DNA from: Blasia pusilla
Lineage: Eukaryota > Marchantiophyta > Marchantiopsida > Blasiales
Direction of reading: 5' to 3'
Length of the DNA: 64,000 nucleotides
Assembly: GCA_050084515.1 (NCBI GenBank)
Contig: CM114272.1
Location: forward strand, 19,840,001 to 19,904,000
Shown piece after piece: positions 49,328 to 60,720 of the stretch. Positions within the stretch are counted from its first letter, which is position 1, and every line of letters starts with the position of its first letter. A model generated the notes under the pieces. That model saw nothing but the letters and a program-made list of their open reading frames with translations, was not told the DNA's origin and did no database searches. A program made the position numbers and the translations under genes.

Positions 49328-52300
49328 CAAATGTGGACATTTGTGCACAACCCTCTTCGCCAAAAATGAAAGGTAGGTAGTAGATTTTAGCATGTGGCAT
49401 ATTTGATTAGGAGGGAAAAATAGTCTTGGGTCTCTTAAAGTACCTTTTTTTTTAATCGAGTGCTTTACTTCTTATAGAGAGGCATTTTCTTTCTTTCTTT
49501 CCCCTTCTAGTAAACCAACCCCCCGCCAGTTAATAGTAAGTATAGATATTAGAAGTGTCATCCAGGGCACAAATTGAAATTTTCTTGGAGAAGGAAAGTT
49601 AATCATAAAACTAAATGAAAACTAACAAATGAGATCTAAAAGAAATCCATAATGCAACCTACAATTTATCGGTAGGATAGGTCACTCATGAAAATCTACG
49701 TACGTGTAGGTATAATTAGCAAATCATTTTAACCCATTAAAAAAGCATCTCAAAAGCTATAGAACACGGATATGTCACACTCCTCTTAAGACATGGGCAA
49801 GCCTTCGCCTTTCTTGGCACGAAGCAAGCTCGACGGGTGGACTACATCCAAGAAAGGGACGAGCAAAGAAATTGCTGCAGAAAAAGATGTCCTCCCAAGT
49901 CTCTGCACAACTCATCCCCATGCTTCGACAAGAAACGAGACAAGAAAATCCTCAGGAGCTTGTTACGTGGAAAGAAGCTAAAGCCAAAATGCCACTGTGG
50001 CCAATTGGTGAACCCTAGAAAGTGTGCATCTAATCTTAAGGTGACATGTTCGAACAAGCCCTCGGAAATACCAATGAGTAACCTTCACGTGAAAGAGCAG
50101 AGGTACTCACCACGCCATCTTTTGACTGTATCACTTGGCATTAGGTCCTCATAAATAGCTTGACTTTGAGGAGCCTTCTTTTCACGAGAGAGGATGAGAA
50201 CGGTAGACGGACGAGGTACTGGTGGAGTTATCGAGATCGGTCGCTTCAGTCCCTAATCTTGTCCTTTCAAAGCACCTTCAACGACTCTTTCGTCAGCCGA
50301 TTCCCTCTACCATCCTGTCACCAACCCTGCACTTTTCCGGACATCTGTGACGCTTCTCCACAAAGTTTGAAAAACTACAGGCTAAAGTGCTGCCCTGTGC
50401 GCTGTTTCTTCCGCCACATTCTTCCTGAGGAGTAGTCAGCGATTTTGGACTCCGTAGTCCAACAAATATTCTGCGGAGTTTGAGACATTGGTCTAGGATA
50501 AACGGCCCCTGCTACGGACTATTCGTGTGTCCCGTTCCGCGGGCGATGCAGGATCAAGGTATTCCTTCCCGAGAAAGACATCTATTCTGCATCGCTGGAT
50601 CCCATATACTAGATATTCCGCTGCACTTCCTGCGAGAGTCTGTGTGTTAAACAGCAAGTGATGCCGCCGCAAATTTGGCAGCAGGGCCGAGTTTCGTCGT
50701 TTTCGAGCCCTTTCCTTGCACGGCGTCGACAGTGCACTGCTATTACTGGGGATGCAGAGGATTTGTCTTTGGGCTGAAAGTTGGCACTATCCTTCTCTAG
50801 AGGCAAGAGGCAAGAGGCCAGCGGCCAGCGGGCGAGCCTCTCTGAGCCAGCTTGAAGTGTAAGGAGTACACTGTTAGAGAAGGCAGGAATCCTCGCATTG
50901 CATCCTTGTATTTAGGTCTTGGTGATCCAGACGTCCAGCTCCCGGCGTGCGTACATTCATGCGTCAGGAAGAGGGCGAGCAGATTCAACGATACGAATCC
51001 GGGCGGACGAAGAATCTGTATGCGAAGTGCCAAATTAGACCAGACAATCACTTCCCTTCTTTTCACCAAGTTCTGGGGGAGGCACCTGGTGTCCGAACGC
51101 GCCTTTGCGGAAGCTCTGAGATCCGGCCAAGAATCGCGTTAACCCAGCGTCGAAGCATCGCACTTGTCTCCTTGGCGTGTGTAGATCCCTGCAGATGCCG
51201 TGGCATCTGAAGGGATCTGCAGCGTTCGTAGATTTTCTCAATCCTTGGAGAGTCCGTATGTCACTGTTTGGTGGATAAAGCAATGATGTTGCCTCCTCAC
51301 TTCGCACGGGAACTGGCCGCATTTGCCAAATTCACGTTTACCCCGGACCACTTGCTCTCGCCCCTGCCGCACTTCTGAGGTAGCCGTGGACGTGAGGAAT
51401 CCACTGCAGCGACTAACTGTGAAAGGACGACTCCATGTGGTTGCCGTGCCGGTTTAGGTGAGACGCATGCCTACCATTGAACCAATGGAAAGAAGGGATG
51501 GGTATATTGAGTGTACATGACAACACTTGCAGTTAAAGGCAATACTTCAGGTGAAAGGAATTGCGTAATCAAATGAAATGAAATTAGATGATGCAAACTG
51601 TATATTTCGATTTTTCTAGCCCGGCACTGCCTTCTGCCCTGTCAGTGGGCGTCCCAATTTGACTGGATGGAGAAGGACGTACGCACAAAATCAGAACATT
51701 CTCCTGAAGCGACACATCTATTGCTTAGTGACTCGGAACTACGAAACGTACTCCATCAATTGCAACAGACCGTTAGAATCCGAAACGAGTACAGGTCTGA
51801 GGGCGTGTGCTCTTCATGATTCTTCACTATAACCTGCAGTACTATGGCTGTACGTAGTCAACAGCCATGGAATTGCTATCTTCCAGGAGGATCTTGTCGA
51901 AGAACGGAGGAATCGTCTGATGGTAGTCAATACCTGGAAAACGTTCTAATGGTAAGAGCCAGATTAACTTTTGTTATCTTCTAGGTTCGGCCAGAAATCG
52001 TCAGGGGAAAGCATTGTGAGTTTGTAACAAGGATGACTCCGAGTACAAATTTAACGGGGAGCTATGAATCGGTGCTGTTGGCCTTACGTTTCCTGCAGTG
52101 TGTTTCTTTTCCGTACTCTTTTCTTCATTTCGGAGATAGCTGACACTGCGAACATACGGGGGTCCTTTACAGGCATCCGCCGACATGTCATCAGGCGCCT
52201 TGACCGGAAGCATGTCACTCGCCATTGGAGTTCAGGAAGGCTGCAGATCTGGGGTTGGACACACGTCTTGAACATCGTGTAAACCTGGGGAACGATTCGA

Positions 52301-54842
52301 GAATGCTCTAACTGCAATGAAATCGTGAGGAGACTCTGAAGTGCACTGGTGAGAACGTCTACTTTTCTATGTACTCAGGTGCGTGAGCCATCTTATAGTG
52401 CTATTGCGTTACTTTAACCTTAACCTTCTCTTGCTCTCTTGGGTTTCTGAGAGGACTTTCTTATGATCGGGTTTCAAACCTTTCTCACAAAAAGATTAGA
52501 AACACATGAACCATGCTGTCGAGTGCAGCGACTTTCTGAACTAGTGCAAAAGTTAAGCTCCTCATGTAAGAAAGATTCCTTGTAGAAACGGACTTGTAAC
52601 ATGAGCTGGTCATCGAGGCTCCTTCGTAGAGCCGCAGATCAATGTCCAACCACGAATTCCAGATACGTGTAGGAAACTGATGAAGGCTCATCAAGCAATG
52701 AAATTCTTTGGTCACACGATTCAAATGAACTCATTGGCCTGCCTGAAATGAAAGGGAATAGGTCGAATATCCAATCATTAGCGCACTGGCTGGCTATCTT
52801 CTCTTCAGGTTGTCCCATACTTTTCTGAGCACCAGTACTTACCGTCTTAGAAATGCTTCCTCGGCAAACCTGAGCATCCCTTCTTCTCACCTTCACCAGA
52901 ATGGCACTGCAGAAGTATTCCGATTCAACTGTCCACTTTTCTTGAATTTAACCCCTGAAAATTCTTTGGAAAGGATTACGGATTCCAGACCTTGTGCTTG
53001 GTCTGTACATTATCACCATCGTGTGTGAGCGTGCTTCCGACTGAGGCGATCGCAGAAATCCATGAAATTGTAAAAGCTTTCTCTAGACCATACCAATGTT
53101 GAGTGGAGTGAGCCCTCGTGAGACACATAATAACGCCACGGCGTTTTTTGAAGGACCTCCTGTTCAGGCACTTGTGTATGAGGTCCTCCTTTGGCGAAGA
53201 CGAATTCTTTCCCGGCCCATCGTATGGACAGGTCGCGGAGTGAGTCGTTCAGTTTTCAACTTCAATTTAAATCAGGAAAACGAGGTACGTCGCAAGAAAT
53301 TGTACCAGACACTCCTTGTCACAAGTTGGAATTAAACCTCAATTCTTCAATCTTGACCATAAATCGAAATCCGATTAGGATCACTTGCAACCCTCCCAAC
53401 CGCAAGGAACAACTCCTTGACAGATTCCTATGAAATTTCATTAAGACATTCTTGCTTCGGACCTAAAAGATTCAGATCACATTTAACTCTTAAAAGTGTC
53501 TCGGACGTAAGGGTTTAGGGATGCGAGACGTGCTTTACAAGTGTAAAACCTAGAAAAACGTAAGGTAGCTTACATTTCACGCGCGCAGCGAGGTGTGTCC
53601 GAACACAAGGGCAGGAAGTCTGCGAAAACCCTGGCCCCGCAGTGGACGGAGAGAAGGATGAGTAGTTGGTAATACCGTGGTACTAGTGGGGACTATGGCT
53701 TTTTGGCATGGGCTTATGAAACCTAGTATCTCGTCAGATCACAATGGATTTTTTATATTTTTGGGTTGAAGACGGTCTTACTCAACTAAACCCGAACGCT
53801 CTACCTCGGATCGGCAACCGCACGTCAGTATGGCTGGCAGAGGCAATGCTGGTTGTGGACTGTAGATCTAGAAATGGCGGTTCGCGAGAGGATCCATGCC
53901 AGGAATTGTACAAACTCTCAGTTATTCCCATTGCGTGCTCGAGTTCTCCATGCCACGACAGAAGCTTGTGATTCCTGTTGCGAGCGAGAGATACCTGCGT
54001 CTCTTCCGAAACTCCAAGAACGAAGAAGAAATCGAAGCGGTCTTTGTTTCTCATTTCTGCACCATCTGATATTCGTTCCTCCGGTCTTCCATGGAACGGA
54101 TCAGAGAAAGATCGGCTACATCAGGAAACCGCGCATCATTAGGTTGTCCCGTCAAGATTCAGGAAATCGTCATCTCGACGACTCCGTACTTTGCCCGGCT
54201 CCCGAATTGTTCGCCGCTGATGAGTGCGTTTCAGGTTCACGTAGAGCGATGAACGACAATTGTGGTACTTGCTTTACCTTCTCCTGCGACCAAGAGATCT
54301 GGAGTCGGCAGATATGCCCTTCTGTCGATGTAAGGGCATTCTATTGACAATTCAGAACATGAACAGTAGAAGGAAACTCCGATGTACGCCAAGATCCATA
54401 TCAGCATCGGAATCATTGTCAAGGGTGCTGCTCCCTACACTCTAAACTAACAAACATGTGTCAAGATCTTACATTTCATGCGGCGCAATGAAATCCATGA
54501 TCAACCAATCTCGTCTCGTAATGCCCGGGGGTGTTCAACCAAACGGGTCCTCAAATGAAGTGGGAAAAACACGGGCGGTGCACCGCATATCTGTCTTGGG
54601 TCTAAGATTTAGGGTGTGGGGAATGAGTGAGTAATCTCGTATGATGGTGAGGTTGAGCGACAAATCATTTGTCCACTCCAACCAAAGTTCAGATTTTTAA
54701 ATCTTTAAGAATCTTTTGAAAGTGTTGAAATTTGAAAAACATAGATCGTCTTTCCAAATAGGGGGTGGTGGCCTTTTCTGGTTGTGGCCTTCACGAACTC
54801 TTTTGAGTTTTTTGTTGGGATGGGTCTACCATTTATTTAGAC
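49328..54842. other. Long block without a recognised gene, GC-richer from about 49780 to 54480
   Basis: Composition from 49780 to 54480 differs from the AT-rich flanks and approaches that of the two host genes. Phrases like intron ends occur, for example ATCTTCTAG followed by GTTCGGCC near 51985 and CTATCTTCCAG near 51887. The longest open frame is 53853-54347 (164 codons, plus), which matches no family known to me and could be chance. An unannotated host gene with small exons, a long non-coding transcript or an old single-copy remnant are all possible; I cannot support any of them. Confidence 0.3.
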
Positions 54843-55165
54843 CTCTTTCCTCTTCCAAAACAAAGTAGTGATGGAAATAGATTACCATCCTCCTTTTTTT
54901 ATTTAGATCTCTTTCCTCTTCCAAAACAAAAGTAGTAATGGAAATAGACTACCATTCTCCTTTTCTCATTTAGATCTCTTTCCTCTTCCAAAACAAAAGT
55001 AGTACTGGAAATAGATTACCATTCTCTCTTTTTTTTATTTAGATCTCTTTCCTCTTCCAAAACAAAAGTAGTAATGGAAATAGATTACCATTTTTTTAAA
55101 TTTTATTTAGATCTCTTTCCTCTTCCAAAACAAAAGTAGTAATGAAATAGATTACCATTCTAAGA
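54843..55165. repeat. Tandem repeat of about 64-75 bp, five copies
   Basis: CTCTTTCCTCTTCCAAAAC followed by AAAAGTAGTAATGGAAATAG and ATTACCATTC recurs five times (first at 54843, next at 54909, then about 54973, 55045 and 55119). The copies are nearly identical; length differences come from T-runs between units. Confidence 0.95.
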
Positions 55166-55292
55166 ACTAATATGTGAAGGGGGAGGATCAATGATTTATA
55201 ATTTGAATTACCCATAAATCTACCATTGCACATTCCAAATCTATCCTCCACTTGAATGGCCTCAAAACTAAATGAATGTGCAAACTCGACTC

Positions 55293-55648
55293 ACATCTGT
55301 AGAGCATGGAATTCATGAGATAGCTTCTACCTTTGTTTGCTTAGCACCAAGGTCTCCTAGGTATGTCACATGATCCAAGTACTGAATCTGCTCGTAGAAG
55401 GACTTGCAGTTTCCTAGATGTAGCTCCAACCCATGTAACTTAAATTTTTGAAATACCTCCTCAAGGTGTCGCTCGTGCTCTTGAACCGTGGTGTTGAAGA
55501 CTACGATGTCATCAATGTAACACCTGACAAAATCCAAACCTGCCAAGATCCTATCCATACTCCACGAGAGACGTCCCCACAAGCACATCTCCGACTTGCC
55601 ATACCATATATTTTTCAAGATTGTATGGCAAGTATTTAGCCTCATCAT
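55293..55648 (-). pseudogene. RT fragment, gypsy copy C
   Basis: The 111-codon frame contains MDRILAGLDFVRCYIDDIVV (catalytic YIDD), VQEHERHLEEVFQKF and KSFYEQIQYLDH, matching 60020-60250 of copy D almost word for word. Homology begins at MDRILAGL; the preceding residues are unrelated host sequence, so this is a short isolated fragment. Confidence 0.9.
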
Positions 55649-56060
55649 GTTCGATGAAACATAGAAAAAACATCCACTTACTCATTCACCCTTGCTCTCC
55701 ACATACATGAGAACTCAATCCATGGATATTCCCTCGTGGCTCTACACGAGGGAACATCCATTTTTTTAATTCCTCTAAAGACACAAGCAGGGTAAGTATA
55801 TTGTCTTTCCTTGCTAGAAACTACTTGCATCCAAGTCAATGGGAATGCCAAATTCGCAGTCCTTTCTTTCTCCAACGTACTCAATTGTGAAATTGTCATT
55901 GCTCGCCTTAGAACATGGTTGGAAATCCACGAGGCAATGTGAAATCTTCCCCTTATTCTTTCCTCCCATCACCATTTCTTGTAGTTAGCTTCCGAGGCTA
56001 ATATATCTCCGCGTATGTCCCCTATGTTCATGATTTTCTGCCTTCAACGCGCTCCTACTA
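55649..56060. other. No gene recognised
   Basis: An inverted phrase is visible: GAACTCAATCCATGGATATTCCCTCGTGGCTC and its near-complement ACACGAGGGAACATCCAT around 55708-55760. No coding potential was recognised. Confidence 0.35.
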
Positions 56061-56823
56061 TGTCACATCTGAGTAGCCGATAGGCCGAGATCAATCGTGG
56101 ATAGGGCATAGGAGCCAGCGGACTGTCTTGACTGTAGCTTTGTCCCGTGGTGTCGGATGAGGTTGAGGATAGATTCGTTGTGTCAGGAACGACGTTTGTG
56201 ACAACTTTCATGTTGGGGTCTTTTAGAGCGGGGTGACTTGTTAAGCAAGTCATCCGCCCCTGGTAACATGTGCGTGTAGGTTACCAGGAGGATAACTAGT
56301 TTTAGAGATAAATACCATACCCAACCCTATATAAGAGAGGAAGATAGCTTTCCCAAACCATCTTTCTCATGTTGGGTTGTTGGAGCACCTCTCTTGTATG
56401 TGTGTGAGATAGGATCAGGATGCTAGCGTCCGGATTCCTTGATAGCACAGGGTGGACGAGGCTCGATATGCCGATAGAGATTGAGGAGTGGAGTTTTAGG
56501 CCGGGTGTGTCGTTTTTACTCCTCTTTATTTTTACATGAGGAAGATCTCAGGGGGCTGGTGGGAATTTGTTGTTTGTAGGTAGGCAAGCGAGTTGCCTCG
56601 GTCGGGAGCCGTTGGAGACGCGCGTCTTGCGGGCGTTGGTAAATTTTCTGTTCAGAAGGACGTGGGCAAAAGCGTTGTCCATTTTTCATAGATTTTGCAG
56701 GTGCAGATTATCAAGAGAGCGCACCAGAGTATAGCGGGGTAGCGGGGCATGTAGCAGCGGGAGTTCACGAGTGTGTTGCCGACCGGTGAGTGGCGAGAGA
56801 GAGGGAAAGGAATGCTTGGCCTT
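56061..56823 (+). repeat. LTR-like repeat, plus orientation, with TATA box
   Basis: Starts TGTCACATCTGAGTAGCCGA, has CTATATAAGAG at about 56328-56338, then a degraded hairpin (AGATAGCTTTCCCAAACCATCT-like) and GGAGCACCTCTCTTGTATGT. It is the inverted homologue of 37650-38373. The region after 56560 (AGGTAGGCAAGCGAGTT and on) also matches the minus-strand copy. No internal element sequence follows, so it is either a solo LTR or an end of a deleted element. Confidence 0.65.
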
Positions 56824-57592
56824 TGTCGTGCGCATACACATCGTTACACAACATACATCGCTGTCACCAAACACACACACAAACACGCATGATCCCATGC
56901 TAACTCATGGCATCCAAACAACGAGACAAGAAGTACCAAAATATATCTAATAAAATAAGATCTAATCTCTCTCTCCACCATCTCACACCATAGCTCTCAA
57001 AGGTGTGCACTCTCTCTCATGTCAAACCAAACCCACTCTCCTAATGAGAGGCTTGGGTTACACTCACAAGGCAAGGTACCATAGCTCCGCCGCCTCATGC
57101 CAAGAGGTTCAACAAAGAGAGAATGAGCTCTCAAACTCTCTCTCCTTGAGGTATACCCCTCCCCTCTCCCAAGCTCTCTCCATGGTAACCTATTCTTCCA
57201 AGTCACCTCCTTGGCTCTTGACCTGATGTAGGAGGTCAAGGGCCACTTTCCAAAATTAGTGAGTCAATCATATACTCAAAATGGTACTTACCTAAAATAG
57301 TAAGTTCCTCAATATGACTCCAAATGAGCCGAAACGAAGGGGAAACCTGCTATCTCAAGTTTCAAAGGGCCTCAGCAGGTCACCCTCGACCTACTGGGCG
57401 TGTCCTCCACTACTCATGAAGGTGCTCTATTAGATCCCACCGATCTATCCTAAAAGACGTGACAGCTGTCGTGCGCATACATATCGCTACACAACATACA
57501 TCGTTGTCACCAAATACACACACAAATACGCATGATCTCATGCTAACTCATGGCATCCAAACAACGAGACAAGAAGTACCAAAATATCTCCA
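56824..57592 (+). repeat. Direct repeat pair of ~120 bp (56824-56945 and 57467-57592), probable end of gypsy copy D
   Basis: Both begin TGTCGTGCGCATACA and run to CAAGAAGTACCAAAATAT. A related block is at 18104-18222 at the end of copy A. In both A and D it is followed by ATCG and a run of six or seven C, the complement of a polypurine tract, so it is in the position of a 3' LTR for a minus-strand element. The length is short for an LTR. In addition AGACGTGAC occurs just upstream in both A and D, so the true outer boundary is uncertain. Confidence 0.55.
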
Positions 57593-57596
57593 ATCG

Positions 57597-57604
57597 CCCC
57601 CCTA
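57597..57604 (-). promoter_or_regulatory. Probable polypurine tract of gypsy copy D
   Basis: On the minus strand AGGGGGGG directly precedes CGAT and the terminal block TGGAGATATTTTGG. Copy A has the same arrangement with one G fewer (near 18227-18233). Confidence 0.55.
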
Positions 57605-57650
57605 GCTGGTGGTTAGGTCCCTCTAACTCCAGATAACCATCTATCCCTAT

Positions 57651-58298
57651 CTACCATGACATACATCTCTCGGACGCTAAGAGCAAGAAGGCCGGGTGCT
57701 TATGTGGCCCCATCGTTAGTCGCCTCATTGTCATCCATGTCACAGACACAAGTCGGAATGTAGAACTACCTTCTCTATGTACATCTGGGACACACCCATC
57801 GTCCCTGAGGAACGATGGGTGTTCGAGAGGTGGCGTCAAACATGCCATATGCCATCCTCTCGAACACCCATCACAGACTAGCATCGTGGCCGCACCACGG
57901 GCGGAACCACACAACATACAACGCAAGCCTGCAAGAACTACTGCTAAACTCGGATCCACTGTACCATCAATGTTAGGAAGGTGACATGGCGCACAATTAC
58001 GCACATGGTCCTTCCATACCATACCATCACGTCCCTCCAGCAAGAGAACATCCGATGGCAAAATGTCACGCACTCTCAGGATAGTGCGCCCTACAGTCAC
58101 ATCCAACGTCGTCGGTACCGTCTGCTGCAAGTAGACATAATCTCCCTGATGAAACCTCCGGACAGTTGGTCTATAACCACCACCTCGAATAGTCGCATAC
58201 CTCAACGTATCCCGATGCTGTGCAATCGCCAAGTTCTCGAACGCCATGGGCATCACTCTCCGAAATAACTCAGCCCTCGAGAACATGCTCGCACCCAT
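57651..58298 (-). pseudogene. Integrase C-terminal region and broken PHD finger (copy D)
   Basis: The 215-codon frame has the integrase tail (RRFHQGDYVYLQQTVPTTLD, LPSDVLLLEGRDGMVWKDHV) and then the PHD finger with Cys127, Cys130, Cys142, Cys145, His150 and Cys153. The last Cys pair is lost by a frameshift where a palindromic insertion (57792-57872) changed the sequence relative to copy A. The frame then runs through non-PHD residues to 57651. Confidence 0.88.
57792..57872. repeat. Nested palindrome at the end of the PHD region
   Basis: ACACCCATCGT (57792-57802) pairs with ACGATGGGTGT (57812-57822), and GATGGGTGTTCGAGAGG (57814-57830) pairs with 57856-57872. Copy A lacks the middle arm (it reads GGAACCTTAGTGAGAGG), so the palindrome formed in copy D. 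Confidence 0.85.
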
Positions 58299-59078
58299 AC
58301 ATCCGGGTCATCAGGTTCAACACGACCAAACATCTCGACGAATGGCCGCAGGTAAATTTGGCTCTCGGCCATAAAGTAGCAAGTACGGTGAAAAAGACGC
58401 TAAGGATGTCTGCTTGCTGAATCTGTATCCCATCGCCAACCATGGCAACTGGAGGTCCCAATCTCCTAGGTGACCTCTCTGCAAGCCATACTTGCGTAAA
58501 CCCCTCTTCACCGTCTGCACAACTCTCTCCGCTAATCCATCCGCCTCGGGATGATATCGCTGTCGTCGGTGGTCGATCGCCTTTGATCACACAAGGCCTA
58601 GAACTCACCGCTGAAACTTCGGTACTGGTCATCAACACCTCTGCCGGTGCGCCATAATGACTCAGCACTCTGTCAAGGAAGGCATAAGCTACTCCCTCAC
58701 TTGCTTTGTCAGGCAATGCAACCAACTCAATCCACTTCGAGAAGTGCTCGACCATCACCAACACATAACGACTGTGACGCTCCGTCAAGGGCAAAGGTCC
58801 TGCAAAATCCAAACTCCATCTATACCCTAAGCCCATGATCGGTAATGGATGCAACTGTGGAGTCGGAGCATTGAACGATGCTCGGACCCGATCACACACC
58901 ATGCACCTGGCAACAAACTGCTAAACGTCAGTCTGCATGCCTCGCCACCAATAGTGAATCTGGAGCAAGCTATACGTCCGCTTCACTCCAAAGTGACCCA
59001 ACTCCTCGTGGGCATGCTGCACTAGTCGTGCTCTTTGCAAAGGATGCGGCACTACGCGTACTCTGCCATCCTCCCTAA
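58270..59078 (-). pseudogene. Integrase zinc-binding and catalytic core (copy D)
   Basis: The zinc-binding region is HEELGHFGVKRTYSLLQIH (frame 59349-58921), which ends at a stop before QF-ARC-C (the second Cys pair of H-H-C-C). The core (58902-58270) has the first catalytic Asp in YRWSLDFAGPLPLTERHSR, and HFSKWIELVALPDKASEG and LSHYGAPAEVLM. The second Asp region reads EVLMTSTEV instead of a D-Q-G-T-E-F-type motif, because of a small deletion. Copy B keeps DQSTEF at that place. Confidence 0.88.
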
Positions 59079-59391
59079 CCCTCAAAACATGTGTCCCCTC
59101 CCAACGGAACCTTCTGGCCCGCTGTAGGATCCGATCCTGCTCTCTAGCATCCATGGTGCTCGCAAGGCTGCCAGTACGAAGGTACTCTAAGACTACTCCA
59201 TCATCATGAATATCTCGGCCACTTTTCGTGTACTCACTGGCCTCGGGATCCTGGGACTCTCCACTAGACCTCGCCATCGAAGTCTCCACCCTCTGGCTCT
59301 CCATAGCCAACATGCCTAAATAGGCTGACGCGTGCCATCCTCGCACCAACTCCTCATCACTCTCTCCATGCCATTGAGCTCCAGTCGTATC

Positions 59392-60128
59392 TCACTGACT
59401 CGGGCATGGGTTACGACTCAACCCATCTGCATCATGGTTGAACGTCCCAGGTCTATGTACCACCTGAAAATCATACTCCTGCAACAGCAGAGCCCATCTT
59501 GCAAGCTTCCCTGTAAGCTTGTCGAACTCCATCAACCACTTCAGTGGTTGATGATCAGTGATGATGGTAAAGGGGTTGCCGAATAAGTAACACCTAAAAT
59601 GCGCGACAGCCCACACCGCAGCCAAGCACTCACCCTCATACGAGTTGTACTTCGCCTCTGCAGTGTTGTTCGAGCGGCTCGCATAAGCCACCGCGAACTC
59701 TCTACCCTCATCATCGTGCTGGGTGAGCACCGCTCCAAGCCCCAACATGCTCCAATCTGTGTGCAACTGGAAAGGACGCCCCCTGATCGGTCTCCTCAAG
59801 ATGGGTGTGGACGTCAACCTGTCCTTGAGCAACTGAAATGCTCGCTCCTGCTCATCCCCCCAGTGCCACTCGTGATCCACCTTGTTGAGCAAGGTCAGCG
59901 GCTTCGCAATCGAACTGAATCCCTTCACGTATCGCCAATAGAAGTTCGCCAATCCCATGAATGCGCGAACACGCTCACATCTGTAGGGCGTGGAATGCGT
60001 GAGATAGCCTCTACCTTCCTCTGCTGAACACCAAGGCCCCCTGGGTATATCGTATGACCCAAATACTCAATCTGGTCGTAGAAGGACTTGCACTTGCCTG
60101 GATGTAGCTTCAGCCCATGTAATTGCAA
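59392..60128 (-). pseudogene. RNase H and RT connector (copy D)
   Basis: The 188-codon frame 59958-59392 contains LANFYWRYVKGFSSIAKPLT, GRPFQLHTDWSMLGLGAVLT (RNase H first Asp), FAVAYASRSNNTAEAKYNSY, ECLAAVWAVAHFRCYL and TIITDHQPLKWLMEF (DHQPL with the His-Gln typical of gypsy RNase H) and RPGTFNHDADGLSR. The frame before it (60128-59925) has FYDQIEYLGHTIY and is out of phase by a 1- or 2-base change at about 59958. Confidence 0.92.
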
Positions 60129-60720
60129 TCGTCAAAACACCTCCTCTAGATGTTGCTCATGCTCCTCAACCGTGGCGCTAAAGACTACAATGTCATCAAT
60201 GTAACACCTAGCAAAATCCAGACCAGCCAAGATCCTATCCATGACCCTTTGAAACTCAGCTGGGGCGTTCTTTAACCCAAATGGTAAGAACCGCCATTGG
60301 TACAAACAATCCTTCCCGTGAGGATCGATGCCCCAAAATGCCGTCTTACGCCTGTCCTCCAATCGATAGGCGGTGATGGTATCCACTCGCAAATCAATGA
60401 ATCAAGACCTTTGCGTGACCAATCGCATCAAAGATCTCCTCGGGGTGGGCATGGCATACCTATCGGACTTCATCTGCCGATTGATAGGTTGGTCATCCTA
60501 TCCATCCAGTTGCCATGTACATCCTTCTTGGCGGGCATGACAATGGCGGATGCATACTCCCCATGCGACATCTCCACTAGTCTGCTCCACCAAGTCCTGG
60601 CTCCTACTCGAATCGAGCCCTCTCCATATCATTTGCACTGTAGGGTCGTCGGAAGATCGGCATATCACTCGACAACTCAATGCGGATCCCCGGTCCCTTG
60701 GCGTACCCAAATCCTCCATG
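60129..60720 (-). pseudogene. Reverse transcriptase (copy D), frameshifted
   Basis: The frame 60392-60132 has KTAFWGIDPHGKDCLYQWRF, FGLKNAPAEFQRVMDRILAG and ARCYIDDIVVF (catalytic YIDD). Upstream pieces lie in other frames: IFRRPY-type lead-in near 60650, SHGEYASAIVMPAKKDVHGN near 60560, and YAMPTPEEIFDAIGHAK near 60450. At least three frameshifts separate them. Copy B (27284-28254) shows the same domain without them. Confidence 0.9.

Noticed and set aside
53853-54347. 164-codon open frame as a host gene
   Set aside because: No recognisable family, no supporting splice structure, and comparable open frames overlap it on both strands.
56061-57464. A single 1.4-kb solo LTR with TGTCAC..GTGACA ends
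   Set aside because: The ends look inverted (TGTCACATCT and AGACGTGACA), but the flanking five bases differ (TACTA versus GCTGT) and the inverted copy near 38 kb does not extend over the right half.
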